Assembly: GCF_042434915.1 (NCBI RefSeq)
Contig: NZ_CP170198.1
Location: 496,001-560,000 of the forward strand
Direction of reading: 5' to 3'
DNA from: Aquimarina sp042434915
Lineage (GTDB): Bacteria > Bacteroidota > Bacteroidia > Flavobacteriales > Flavobacteriaceae
Length of the DNA: 64,000 nucleotides
A program made the position numbers and the translations under genes. The notes under the pieces were generated by a model. The model ran no database searches and had not been told where the DNA came from. It saw only the letters and a list, made by a program, of their open reading frames with translations. Positions 1-9,032 of the stretch are shown in pieces (within the stretch, counting starts at the first letter, position 1; each line of letters starts with the position of its first letter).

Positions 1-32
1 TCTGGGTTTTATAAAATTAGTTCGTTCCTGTT

Positions 33-1448
33 TTATAAATTAGGATTTGGTAATAAAACTTGGTCAATAGCATGTATTACTCCGTTAGTAGCTTGTACAT
101 CAGCTAAAATTATAGCACTTGCTTCTGCATTACCTTCTCCTTTTACGGTAATAGCAGTAGCGTCAATATCCAAATTACCACCAAGAGAAACTACTGTAGA
201 CGTCGTAAGATCAGCAGATGTAACATTACTCATTTCGATTACATGTAATAGTAATACATCTGTTAAAGCATCCCCAGTAGGTATCTCAGCTAATTCATCA
301 AAAGCAGTATTAGTTGGAGCAAATATAGTAAAAGGTGCTTCTGGTGTTCCTGTACCATTTTCTGCTTGTAAAGCACCTACCAAATTAGCTTCAGTTAAAG
401 CAGTTACAAGGGTAGAAAATCTAGTATCAGCTGCAGCAAATGTGGTTACGTTTGGTAAATTAATTACTGCATCCACTTGATGGATAATACCATTTGTAAC
501 TACGATATCAGCAGTTTCAACTTGAGCTCCTTTATTAGAAGCACCACCATTAATGATAACACCACTACTAGCATCATAAAACATACTAATATTTTCACCA
601 TCTGGACCAGCTGTAGAAGCAGTTTGTACGTATCCTGATCCCTCGGCACTTAGATCTGAACTTGTTGTTGCAGAGGTAAGTGCGTGATTAAGTAAAGTTT
701 GTGTTAATGTTTCTGTGGGAACATCCTCTAGAGTACTGAACTCATTATCACTTAAAAAAGTTGAAAATGAAGCATTATTTGGAGCGAAAACAGTAAAAGG
801 ACCATCACTTTGTAGAGTTGTAACAAGATCAGCAGCTACCACCGCACTTACGAGCGTTGAAAAATTAGCATTTGCTTTTGCCATAGATACAATATCTGGT
901 AATCCGATAACTGCATCTACCTTATGAATTATTCCATTGGATGCGCTAATATCTGCAGTGGTTACAGTTGCTCCACCATTATCTTTTCCTCCGTTGAACG
1001 TTACATCACTCGAAGCTTCATAATAGATACTAATATTAGCACCGTTGGGACCCGCTGTAGATGCGGTGGTGGCATACCCCGATACCTCAGCTTTCAAATC
1101 GGCAGCTTCTATTTCTCCTGGGATAACGTGATTTAATAATACTTGTTTTAATGTTTCTACAGGAATGTCATTGACATTTTCATAATTATTAGCTTCTAAA
1201 AAAGCGCTAAATGCGGCATCTGTTGGAGCTAATACTGTAAATGGTCCAGATCCGTTAAGTGTTGTAACCAATTCGGCCTTAGCCAAAGCCGCAACAAGCG
1301 AAGTCAACTCGCTGTCTGCGGTTGCTGTTACAACAAGATTTGTTTCTAACTCAACAAAATCCCCGTCATCATCATCACTGCATGAGGCGATACCTAATAC
1401 CAAAGCCCCAATAATAGCAAATTTTCCAATGTTTGAAATAATTTTCAT
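33..1448 (-). CDS. Surface lipoprotein with three fasciclin (FAS1) domains
   Basis: Predicted secreted lipoprotein of 471 residues. The N-terminus has a hydrophobic stretch ending in a lipobox (IASC, Cys23), followed at once by an acidic run (SDDDDGD). That resembles the lipoprotein export signal that sends lipoproteins to the outer face of the outer membrane in Flavobacteriia. Three FAS1 domains follow, at about 34-184, 185-325 and 330-471. Each carries the typical FTVFAPTNxAF-like motif and ends with NGIIHxVDAVI. FAS1 domains usually act in adhesion or matrix binding; the ligand here is unknown. Start is an ATG; the gene ends 32 bases from the left edge and stands alone, divergent from the next gene. 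Confidence 0.93.
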   Translation of the reverse strand: MKIISNIGKFAIIGALVLGIASCSDDDDGDFVELETNLVVTATADSELTSLVAALAKAELVTTLNGSGPFTVLAPTDAAFSAFLEANNYENVNDIPVETLKQVLLNHVIPGEIEAADLKAEVSGYATTASTAGPNGANISIYYEASSDVTFNGGKDNGGATVTTADISASNGIIHKVDAVIGLPDIVSMAKANANFSTLVSAVVAADLVTTLQSDGPFTVFAPNNASFSTFLSDNEFSTLEDVPTETLTQTLLNHALTSATTSSDLSAEGSGYVQTASTAGPDGENISMFYDASSGVIINGGASNKGAQVETADIVVTNGIIHQVDAVINLPNVTTFAAADTRFSTLVTALTEANLVGALQAENGTGTPEAPFTIFAPTNTAFDELAEIPTGDALTDVLLLHVIEMSNVTSADLTTSTVVSLGGNLDIDATAITVKGEGNAEASAIILADVQATNGVIHAIDQVLLPNPNL

Positions 1449-1682
1449 GTTTTTAAGTTTTAAATTTGTTGCATCTAAGAAACAATATATTTTTGTTTAA
1501 TTTTTCATAACATAAGTTAAACAATAGTTAATCAAGTATACTTTAACGACTCTTAAAGATTTTTTAATACTAGGTTAAGAAATGTTTAATGTTTTTATTT
1601 GAATTAATTAGTTTGTTTTAAAAGTGTTACTTTACAAATGGCATATTTTTTGAATTATTGATTTGGTTAAATTTTTTGATAT

Positions 1683-2363
1683 ATGAAATTCAATATTTTA
1701 GTTTATTTTTTTTGTATGCTCATAAGCACCAGTTTTGCTCAAACTTATAATGAATTTGATGCTGAAGGTAAACGTCATGGCAAATGGCAAAAAACGTATC
1801 CAAACTCAGAGCAATTACGTTATCAAGGTAATTTCGAACATGGTAAAGAAATTGGAGAATTTAAATTTTATAAACCTAGTAGCGGTGACAAACCAACTGC
1901 AATAAAGAAATTCTCAAAAAAAACTGACTCAGTATATGTAAGTTACTATTCACAAAAAGGAACTTTGATGAGTACAGGTACTTTGCTAAACAAGAAAAGA
2001 GTAGGTAGATGGGATTACTATCATAATAATTCTGATAAACTAATGATGACAGAATTTTATAAAAATGATAAGGTAAATGGCGAACAACTCACTTATTTTC
2101 CCAATGGTCAACTTACAGAACGTGTTTTATACGTGGATGGAAAGCGTCAAGGACAGCGTTTTATTTATTCTGAGCAAGGAGTTCTTATTAAAGAATATAC
2201 GTATCAAGATGATCAGTTACACGGTATGACAAAATATTATGACCCAGATGGTAAATTACTGATTGAAGGTAAATATAAAAATGATCGAAAAGATAGTATC
2301 TGGACGTATTATAAGGATGGAAAGCTATCAGAGCGTAAGTCTTTTCCTTTGCGGAGCAAATGA
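1683..2363 (+). CDS. Exported YwqK/MORN-like repeat protein
   Basis: 226 residues with a Sec signal peptide (about 1-19, ending SFAQ). The rest consists of imperfect repeats of roughly 20-25 residues of the type GK.hGkW..Yy.nG.l, matching the MORN-variant repeats annotated as 'toxin-antitoxin system YwqK family antitoxin'. That family name comes from a Bacillus example. Nothing here suggests a toxin partner, since the downstream gene is mnmA and the upstream one is divergent. With a signal peptide it probably works in the periplasm or at the outer membrane. Function unknown. Confidence 0.85.
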   Translation: MKFNILVYFFCMLISTSFAQTYNEFDAEGKRHGKWQKTYPNSEQLRYQGNFEHGKEIGEFKFYKPSSGDKPTAIKKFSKKTDSVYVSYYSQKGTLMSTGTLLNKKRVGRWDYYHNNSDKLMMTEFYKNDKVNGEQLTYFPNGQLTERVLYVDGKRQGQRFIYSEQGVLIKEYTYQDDQLHGMTKYYDPDGKLLIEGKYKNDRKDSIWTYYKDGKLSERKSFPLRSK

Positions 2364-2430
2364 TAACATAAGAAAATATTGAGATAGAGAAAACCATGAG
2401 GCGATGCATATGCATTGCTTTTTTTATTAT

Positions 2431-2438
2431 TATTTTTG
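2431..2438 (+). promoter_or_regulatory. Candidate -7 promoter element for mnmA
   Basis: TATTTTTG matches the Bacteroidota -7 consensus TAnnTTTG exactly and lies 20 bases before the mnmA ATG, giving a short leader. No TTG is seen at the ideal distance upstream, so only the -7 half is supported. Confidence 0.5.
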
Positions 2439-2458
2439 CAGACTGAAGCGTAAATAAA

Positions 2459-3649
2459 ATGAAGAGAGTTATTGTAGGATTATCAGGAGGGGTTGATTCA
2501 AGCGTTACTGCATATTTGTTAAAAGAGCAGGGGTATGAGGTGATAGGCTTATTTATGAAAAATTGGCATGATGATTCTGTAACCATATCCGACGAGTGTC
2601 CTTGGTTAGACGATAGTAATGATGCACTTTTGGTAGCAGAAAAACTTGGAATCCCCTTTCAAACGGTTGACTTAAGTGAACAATATAAAGACCGTATTGT
2701 AGATTATATGTTTTATGAATATGAAAAAGGGAGAACTCCTAATCCTGATGTATTGTGCAATAGAGAAATCAAATTTGATGTCTTTATGAAAATTGCCATG
2801 TCACTAGGGGCAGATTTTGTAGCAACCGGTCATTACTGTAGAAAGGATTCAATAACCGTAGATGGTAAATTAACGCATCGCTTATTAGCGGGAAAAGATA
2901 CAAACAAAGATCAATCTTATTTTTTATGTCAGCTATCTCAAGAGCAACTTTCAAAAACGCTTTTTCCAATAGGAGACTTGCTCAAGTCTGAGGTGCGTGA
3001 AATTGCAAAATCACAAAATCTTATCACAGCCGATAAGAAAGACTCTCAAGGATTATGCTTTATAGGAAAGGTTCGCTTACCAGAATTTTTACAACAAAAG
3101 CTGAAACCCATCGAGGGTAATATTATTGAAATTGCTTCTGATGATGAAGTTTTTAAAAAATCGCATTCATATCATCACACTAAAAAAGAAGTGAAGCTAG
3201 AACTTTTAGCTGAAAAATATAGCTATACACCCGATCAAGGCAAAATAGTAGGAAGGCACCAAGGGGCTCACTATTTTACCAAGGGGCAACGCAAAGGACT
3301 TGCAGTGGGAGGAACCCCAGAACCATTGTTTGTTATCGAGACAGATGTAGTTACTAACACCATTTACGCCGGTCAAGGTAAAAATCATCCTGGTTTATAT
3401 CGCTATGCATTGGTTGTACTCAATGAAGAAGTTCATTGGATTCGTAAAGATTTGACATTACAGGACGGTGAAACAATGAACGTGATGGCTAGAATTCGCT
3501 ATCGTCAACCTTTAGAAGAAGCTGTATTACATCAAACCGCTTCTGGATTATATGTAGAATTTAAAAATGCACAGAGCGCTATTAGTGAAGGTCAATTTGT
3601 AGCGTGGTATCATGATGATGAATTGATAGGGTCTGGAGTAATTTCTTAA
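2459..3649 (+). CDS. mnmA: tRNA-specific 2-thiouridylase MnmA
   Basis: 396 residues. It adds the 2-thio group to the wobble uridine of tRNAs for Lys, Glu and Gln, using ATP and sulfur from a relay protein. The N-terminal PP-loop SGGVDSS (residues 9-15) binds ATP. The two catalytic cysteines are visible at Cys100 (NPDVLCN) and Cys200 (GLCFIGK). The central region and C-terminal barrel include the KGQRKGL and AISEGQ segments typical of the family. Length is slightly above the E. coli protein (about 370) because of an insert near residues 230-250. It follows a clear -7 promoter element. Confidence 0.97.
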   Translation: MKRVIVGLSGGVDSSVTAYLLKEQGYEVIGLFMKNWHDDSVTISDECPWLDDSNDALLVAEKLGIPFQTVDLSEQYKDRIVDYMFYEYEKGRTPNPDVLCNREIKFDVFMKIAMSLGADFVATGHYCRKDSITVDGKLTHRLLAGKDTNKDQSYFLCQLSQEQLSKTLFPIGDLLKSEVREIAKSQNLITADKKDSQGLCFIGKVRLPEFLQQKLKPIEGNIIEIASDDEVFKKSHSYHHTKKEVKLELLAEKYSYTPDQGKIVGRHQGAHYFTKGQRKGLAVGGTPEPLFVIETDVVTNTIYAGQGKNHPGLYRYALVVLNEEVHWIRKDLTLQDGETMNVMARIRYRQPLEEAVLHQTASGLYVEFKNAQSAISEGQFVAWYHDDELIGSGVIS

Positions 3650-3746
3650 TTTTAACGAAGTAATTTAAACACTTTTCTAAAATTAGGCTTCATTCTAAAT
3701 AATCCTGATATTTGAATTTATTTCTTGTCAAAAAAAAGTAAAGTTT

Positions 3747-4691
3747 ATGCAAACAATTAAAGAGCTCTTTTCTATTAAGTATCCAATCATACAAGGCGGA
3801 ATGATTTGGGCAAGTGGGTGGCGATTAGCCAGTGCAGTAAGTAACGCAGGTGGGTTAGGATTGATCGGAGCTGGCTCTATGTATCCAGAAATTCTTAGAG
3901 AGCATATTCAAAAATGCAAACAAGCAACAAATGCTCCTTTTGGAGTAAATGTGCCAATGCTTTACCCCAATCTAGAAGAAATACTTCAAATTATTGTAGA
4001 GGAAGGAGTAAAGATCGTTTTTACTTCGGCGGGTAATCCCAAATCGTATACACATTTTTTAAAAGAGAAAGGAATAACTGTTGTACATGTTGTAAGTAGT
4101 TTAAAATTTGCGCTAAAAGCACAAGATGGTGGCGTCGACGCAGTTGTAGCCGAAGGTTTTGAAGCAGGAGGACACAACGGTCGTGATGAAACCACAACCT
4201 TAACACTAATACCTATGGTTAAAGAGCAAATTAAAATTCCTTTAATTGCTGCTGGAGGTATAGCTACAGGAGCTGCTATGTTTGCTGCGATGGCTTTAGG
4301 AGCTCATGGAGTTCAAGTAGGCAGTCGCTTTGTAGCTAGTGAGGAAGCATCGTCTCATACCTTATTTAAACAACAGGTTGTTGCTGCAAAAGAAGGAGAT
4401 ACGCAACTAACATTAAAAGAACTTGCTCCTGTTCGATTGCTTAAAAATAAATTTTTTAATGATGTTCATGCACTTTATACCAAAGGTACCACTGTAGAAG
4501 AGCTCAAAACACTTCTTGGTAGAGCACGAGCCAAAAAAGGAATGTTTGAGGGTGATTTGGAAGAAGGTGAATTAGAAATTGGCCAGGTATCTGGATTAAT
4601 ACATGACATAAAACCTGCAGCGGTAATAATTGAACAAATGATTAGCGAGTTCAATGCGACACAACTACGCATGCAAAATTTTCAATTGTAA
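3747..4691 (+). CDS. NAD(P)H-dependent flavin oxidoreductase, nitronate monooxygenase family
   Basis: 314 residues forming a TIM-barrel FMN enzyme of the 2-nitropropane dioxygenase / nitronate monooxygenase type. Seen directly: IQGGMIWAS near the N-terminus, SNAGGLGLIGAG, the EGFEAGGHNG motif with the conserved His143, the glycine-rich AAGGIATG and the phosphate-binding GVQVGSRF. The family oxidises alkyl nitronates; FabK enoyl-ACP reductases share the fold, so substrate cannot be assigned from sequence alone. It sits 6 bases upstream of mazG on the same strand, probably in one transcript, which fits a shared metabolite clean-up role (inference). Confidence 0.85.
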   Translation: MQTIKELFSIKYPIIQGGMIWASGWRLASAVSNAGGLGLIGAGSMYPEILREHIQKCKQATNAPFGVNVPMLYPNLEEILQIIVEEGVKIVFTSAGNPKSYTHFLKEKGITVVHVVSSLKFALKAQDGGVDAVVAEGFEAGGHNGRDETTTLTLIPMVKEQIKIPLIAAGGIATGAAMFAAMALGAHGVQVGSRFVASEEASSHTLFKQQVVAAKEGDTQLTLKELAPVRLLKNKFFNDVHALYTKGTTVEELKTLLGRARAKKGMFEGDLEEGELEIGQVSGLIHDIKPAAVIIEQMISEFNATQLRMQNFQL

Positions 4692-4697
4692 GATGCT

Positions 4698-5471
4698 ATG
4701 AATACTAGAGCCGATCAACTTGATGCTATCGATAGATTATTAACCATAATGGATGAGCTACGTGAGCAATGTCCATGGGATAAAAAACAGACCTTACAAA
4801 CCCTTAGGCATTTGACTATCGAAGAAACATATGAGCTGGGAGACGCTATACTCGATAATAATTTACAAGAAGTTAAAAATGAACTTGGAGATTTGTTACT
4901 TCATATTGTTTTTTATGCCAAAATAGGAAGTGAAACTCATGATTTTGATATTGCAGATGTAGCCAATAGTATTAGTGAAAAATTGATTCATCGTCATCCT
5001 CATGTTTATGGTGATATCAAAGTAAAAAATGAGGCAGATGTAAAGCGAAATTGGGAAAGCCTGAAATTAAAAGAAGGAAAAAAAAGTGTCTTAGAAGGTG
5101 TGCCAAAATCCTTGCCAGCCTTAGTTAAAGCTAGTCGAATTCAAGATAAGGTTGCTGGTGTTGGATTTGATTGGGAAGAGCCTAAACAGGTATTTGAAAA
5201 GGTAAAAGAAGAACTCAACGAACTTCAATTAGAAATTGATAATCAAGATCAAGATAAAATGGAAGCAGAGTTTGGAGATGTTCTTTTTTCTATGATAAAT
5301 TACGCACGTTTTCTTAAAATTAATCCCGAAGACGCTCTTGAGCGTACCAATAAAAAATTTATAAAACGTTTTCAATATTTAGAGCAGAAAGCAAAACAGC
5401 TCAAAAAACCTCTTGACGAAATGACTTTAAAAGAAATGGATATTTTTTGGGAAGAAGCAAAGCGATTATAA
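4698..5471 (+). CDS. mazG: Nucleoside triphosphate pyrophosphohydrolase MazG
   Basis: 257 residues, close to E. coli MazG (263). It hydrolyses (d)NTPs to NMP and pyrophosphate and helps sanitise nucleotide pools. The first MazG domain has CPWDKKQT, then IEETYEL and NELGDLLLHIVFYA. The second repeat carries FGDVLFSMINYARFL. The acidic EExxE-type metal-binding residues are present in both halves. It is separated from the upstream flavoprotein gene by only 6 bases. The convergent methyltransferase gene ends 3 bases beyond the mazG stop. Confidence 0.95.
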   Translation: MNTRADQLDAIDRLLTIMDELREQCPWDKKQTLQTLRHLTIEETYELGDAILDNNLQEVKNELGDLLLHIVFYAKIGSETHDFDIADVANSISEKLIHRHPHVYGDIKVKNEADVKRNWESLKLKEGKKSVLEGVPKSLPALVKASRIQDKVAGVGFDWEEPKQVFEKVKEELNELQLEIDNQDQDKMEAEFGDVLFSMINYARFLKINPEDALERTNKKFIKRFQYLEQKAKQLKKPLDEMTLKEMDIFWEEAKRL

Positions 5472-5473
5472 CC

Positions 5474-6100
5474 TTACTTACCTAAAATAAATAAATCTTT
5501 TTTGATAACTAAAGTTTCAAAATGAAATGCCTCTTTAATATAATTTAAGGTGTTTTTGCTATAGAAAAAAACATGAGTGCTATCATTCTTATACCACCAT
5601 GTCTCAAAGTTTATAGTAGGCAGCAAAAGATTAGTTTTGCAGTACATTTTTCCGTTAGGCTTAAGTAGTGAGTGAAGCAATTCAAATTCTTTTTTGGGAG
5701 TGTAGAAATGCTCAATAACTTCACAGCAAATTATATAATTGTAAAACTGTTTCAATACAGATAGGTCTTGCATAAAAAAGGGATCATATTTTTCTATCTT
5801 ATATTGGGATGCAGAAAGAAGTTTAGCTATTACTGGACCTGTGCCACATCCAAAATCGAGACCCAAGGCGCGATTATCATGATTTTTTAAGATAGCGTCA
5901 ACTATTGGAGCAACAAATTGTTGATAGCCTGGATCATGAACATCATTTTTATGAAGTAAATAGCGCGCTTTTTCATCGAGTTGAGACAAGCGATTTTTTG
6001 GTGCTAGTTGCGTTCCGTCGCAGGTATTACAACGATAGTATTCACGATTTGAAAGAGTGTAGAATAAACTTGTTTTTCCATCACAGAGGGAGCAACGCAT
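5474..6100 (-). CDS. Class I SAM-dependent methyltransferase with N-terminal zinc ribbon
   Basis: About 208 residues from the chosen start. The N-terminus has a CxxC...CxxC knuckle (CSLC, CNTC), likely binding zinc. It is followed by a Rossmann methyltransferase core with the SAM-binding LDFGCGTG motif and CCEVIEHF. Substrate unknown. A longer reading to 6133 is possible, but that extra 33 bases runs through the hairpin terminator of the upstream DUF349 gene, so I place the start at the ATG at 6100, just before MRCSLC. It converges on mazG with almost no gap. Confidence 0.85.
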   Translation of the reverse strand: MRCSLCDGKTSLFYTLSNREYYRCNTCDGTQLAPKNRLSQLDEKARYLLHKNDVHDPGYQQFVAPIVDAILKNHDNRALGLDFGCGTGPVIAKLLSASQYKIEKYDPFFMQDLSVLKQFYNYIICCEVIEHFYTPKKEFELLHSLLKPNGKMYCKTNLLLPTINFETWWYKNDSTHVFFYSKNTLNYIKEAFHFETLVIKKDLFILGK

Positions 6101-6123
6101 AGTTTTTGCAATTGGGTAATAAA

Positions 6124-6157
6124 AATAGCCCATTTAGTTTTAGATAAATGGGCTATT
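6124..6157 (-). terminator. Intrinsic terminator of the DUF349 gene
   Basis: Perfect 13-bp inverted repeat AATAGCCCATTTA / TAAATGGGCTATT around an 8-base loop, followed on the minus strand by TTTTT. It lies just downstream of the DUF349 stop and argues against the longer start of the next minus-strand gene. Confidence 0.85.
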
Positions 6158-6163
6158 GGTGGC

Positions 6164-8143
6164 TTAAAGTTGTTTTATTTTTTTTAGTTTAGATTTCCAT
6201 ACATCCAACGTATCTTGATGTTTTGAAATATTTTTTCTAACATCCATGACCATTGGATTGCTGTCATCTGCATGCTTAAAGAACTGAAGATTATTTTCAA
6301 GTTGTCGAATTTCACCTTTCACTTCATCTATTTTTTTACGAATAAAACTCTGTTCTTGCGCAAGACCACGTTCATCATTTTGACTAGCCAATGCATTCAG
6401 TCTATTTTCATATTTAATAAGTTCGGTTTCCTTTCGGCTTAAATTGAGTTGTTCAAAATAGCTGTCTAAAAACTTATTAAAATCAGATTCTATTTGTTTC
6501 TTGCTATAAGGAACTCTACCCAGAGATTTCCATGCTTCGATATGTTGTTTAATAACTTTGAGGTCTTCTTCGACATTACCAGATAAAGTGAGCTGTTTGA
6601 GTGTGTCTAATTTACTTTTCTTCACTTCATAATTATCTTCTTCTTCCTTATTTGCTTCTTTTCTTTCGGCATTAATTCGATCAAAATAAAAGTTACAGGC
6701 ATTTTTAAAACGTTTCCAAATACGATCACTATCTTTTCTTGGTACGTGTCCAATTTTTTTCCAATCGTTTTGAATTTTTTTCATTAAAGGAGTCATAGCC
6801 TGAAAGTCATCACTATCTTTATTATCCTCAGCAATTTTGATCAGTTCCATCTTCTTTTTTAGATTGTCAAACTGATCTTTTTTTAGATTTTTATAGAAAG
6901 AATTTTTATCTCGATTAAATTCTCTAACCGAAGCTTTAAAAGCATCCCATGTAGCCTCATTCACTTGAGCAGGAACCTTACCAGCTTTAAAAAAAGAATC
7001 TCTCAAACTTTCAATTTCTTTAATCTTAGCTTGCCAACCAGAATGATTAGAAGGTGTGTCGCTAGCTACTTGTTTTATTTTTTCTATGATATCTAGCTTT
7101 ACTTCTAGATTTTTCTCATAAACTTTATCGATTTCTTTAAAATAGCGTTGTCTATTTTCATGAATCTGCTTTGTGAGATCACTAAATTTTTCCCAAATAA
7201 CATCTCGATATTGTTTTTCTACGGGTCCTAGATCTTCTTTCCACATTTTGTGAAGAAGTTGTAATTCTCTAAAGGATCGATTAATATCGGTTTCCTGCGC
7301 AAGTTCGGTGGCTCTTTCTATAATTTTTAATTTTTGCTCTAGATTGTGTTTAAAATCTAAATCCCTAAATTCTCTGTTAAGATGTAAAAAATCATAAAAA
7401 TTTTCGGTGTGATGGTGATAAGTATTCCAAATAGTATTGTACTTATCTCTTGGTATGGGACCTGCATTACGCCATTTTTCCTGAATTTCTTTAAAATGGT
7501 TGTAGGTTGTATTTATGTTTTCATCAATATTAAGAAGACCTTTAAGTTCTTCAATAATTTCTAAACGTTTATTCAAATTGGATTGCAGGTCTTTTTTGAG
7601 ATCCTGATAATAAGCATTTCGTTTTTCTTTGTAATCAAAGTAAACAGAACTAAATTCTTTTTTTAGAGGAGTGGAATAGTAAAAGTCAATCAGATCTCCG
7701 CCTTCAGCTAAAAATTCATCCTTTTTATGCTCAAACTCTTCATTAAATTTAGCATCAAATTCTGCTTTAATCTCATCCACATGTTCCTTTATGGCTTGAA
7801 TTTTTTCAGTTTTGACCAAAGTTTTAAGTTCATCAATTAATTCTTGCTTCGTGAGTGCATGATAATCCTTCTTTTCTATATTATGCCGTTCAAGTGTTGT
7901 TTCATCCTCACTATCTTCTGCAACTGCATTATCCATTTCATTTTGAATACTAGCAGCATCTTTTGGATCAGAGGTTTTTTCTATATCTTGAGAAATAACA
8001 GTATTATCGTTGTTAGTATCTATTGTACTAGTGTCATCCTCTGCAGTAGGTTTTGAGAATGAGTTTGTAGAGATAACGGTTTCTATAGGTGTTTTCTCTT
8101 CTTGGTTTCCATCTGTCTTTGACAGGTTGTCATGTGTGGGCAT
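6164..8143 (-). CDS. DUF349 repeat protein
   Basis: 659 residues, apparently soluble. The first 110 or so residues are acidic and low-complexity (rich in D, E, T, N) and probably disordered. The rest is helical, with five clear and one partial repeat of about 70 residues, each with a W...G.vPr motif (WRNAGPIPR, WKKIGHVPR, WKSLGRVP are examples). This is the DUF349 architecture, widespread and usually single-copy in Bacteroidota. The C-terminal 80 residues look like a coiled coil. Biochemical function is not established to my knowledge. Monocistronic, with its own terminator. Confidence 0.9.
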   Translation of the reverse strand: MPTHDNLSKTDGNQEEKTPIETVISTNSFSKPTAEDDTSTIDTNNDNTVISQDIEKTSDPKDAASIQNEMDNAVAEDSEDETTLERHNIEKKDYHALTKQELIDELKTLVKTEKIQAIKEHVDEIKAEFDAKFNEEFEHKKDEFLAEGGDLIDFYYSTPLKKEFSSVYFDYKEKRNAYYQDLKKDLQSNLNKRLEIIEELKGLLNIDENINTTYNHFKEIQEKWRNAGPIPRDKYNTIWNTYHHHTENFYDFLHLNREFRDLDFKHNLEQKLKIIERATELAQETDINRSFRELQLLHKMWKEDLGPVEKQYRDVIWEKFSDLTKQIHENRQRYFKEIDKVYEKNLEVKLDIIEKIKQVASDTPSNHSGWQAKIKEIESLRDSFFKAGKVPAQVNEATWDAFKASVREFNRDKNSFYKNLKKDQFDNLKKKMELIKIAEDNKDSDDFQAMTPLMKKIQNDWKKIGHVPRKDSDRIWKRFKNACNFYFDRINAERKEANKEEEDNYEVKKSKLDTLKQLTLSGNVEEDLKVIKQHIEAWKSLGRVPYSKKQIESDFNKFLDSYFEQLNLSRKETELIKYENRLNALASQNDERGLAQEQSFIRKKIDEVKGEIRQLENNLQFFKHADDSNPMVMDVRKNISKHQDTLDVWKSKLKKIKQL

Positions 8144-8293
8144 TGTATATATTTTTGTTTATCAGTGCGTATAGCATCACTAAGATACTAACATCTGCTA
8201 AAAACTCAAAGGATTTCAAAGCTTTTGAGTAAATAAGCATACTATTTAATAGTTAAATGAAGCTATAAAATGTTGATTAAATAAACTCGAATT

Positions 8294-9028
8294 TTATAAG
8301 TTCCAGATTTCCCAAGATTTTTCTGCTTGCAGAATAAGCATTTTTTCACCATTAATTATGGTAGCCCCATTTTGCTTACCGTAGTTTAAAAAACTAGTTC
8401 TTTCTGGGTTATAAATTAAATCATATAAAATATGATTGGAGGTAATATAGTTATAGGGCAGGTTTGGAGATTGATTGATCTCTGGGTATGTACCTAAGGG
8501 AGTGGTATTTATTATCAATTGATTATGTATGAGTAAATCTTTGTTGATATCTGAGTAGGATAGCTGTGTTGCCGAAGGTTTTCTGGATACTGTGCTATAA
8601 GGAATGCGTAAAGTTTGTAGTGCATATTTAACTGCTTTTGAAGCGCCCCCTGTCCCAAGAATTAAGGCATTAAGTTTATAATTTTCAGGCAGATAGGGTA
8701 ATAGAGCATGTGCAAACCCATAATAATCACTATTGTATCCAATTGTTTTCCCTTCGTTGGTAATCCTAATAACATTAATAGCGCCTATATTCTCGGCTAT
8801 AGGATCTAGTTCATCTACCAATGATAATATTGCTTCTTTATAAGGAATAGTAACGTTGAAACCTTTAATGTTTTTAATCTTACGAAGTTGATTAAAATCG
8901 CTTACATTTTCAATATCAAAATTTTTATATTCACAGGGTAATTGTTCTTTACTGAATTTATTAGCAAAATATTTTCTCGAAAAAGAATAATCAATATTCT
9001 TACCAATTAAACCATAAACTTTTTTCAT
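8294..9028 (-). CDS. aroE: Shikimate dehydrogenase
   Basis: 244 residues, the short form usual in Bacteroidota. It reduces 3-dehydroshikimate to shikimate with NADPH in aromatic amino acid synthesis. The substrate domain has NVTIPYK with catalytic Lys64 and NSDYYGF with Asp101, matching the E. coli Lys65/Asp102 pair. The nucleotide-binding loop is GTGGASKA. The usual HSLSP motif is replaced by YSFSR, which I believe is normal for this lineage. It lies 4 bases downstream of the second DUF368 gene, so the three genes probably form one operon. Confidence 0.95.
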   Translation of the reverse strand: MKKVYGLIGKNIDYSFSRKYFANKFSKEQLPCEYKNFDIENVSDFNQLRKIKNIKGFNVTIPYKEAILSLVDELDPIAENIGAINVIRITNEGKTIGYNSDYYGFAHALLPYLPENYKLNALILGTGGASKAVKYALQTLRIPYSTVSRKPSATQLSYSDINKDLLIHNQLIINTTPLGTYPEINQSPNLPYNYITSNHILYDLIYNPERTSFLNYGKQNGATIINGEKMLILQAEKSWEIWNL

Positions 9029-9032
9029 ATTA

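Noticed and set aside
1683..2363. Toxin-antitoxin system suggested by the YwqK family name
   Set aside because: No toxin-like partner gene is adjacent, and the protein has a signal peptide, which does not fit a cytoplasmic antitoxin.
6101..6133. 11-codon longer start for the zinc-ribbon methyltransferase
   Set aside because: The extra segment overlaps the terminator hairpin of the DUF349 gene.
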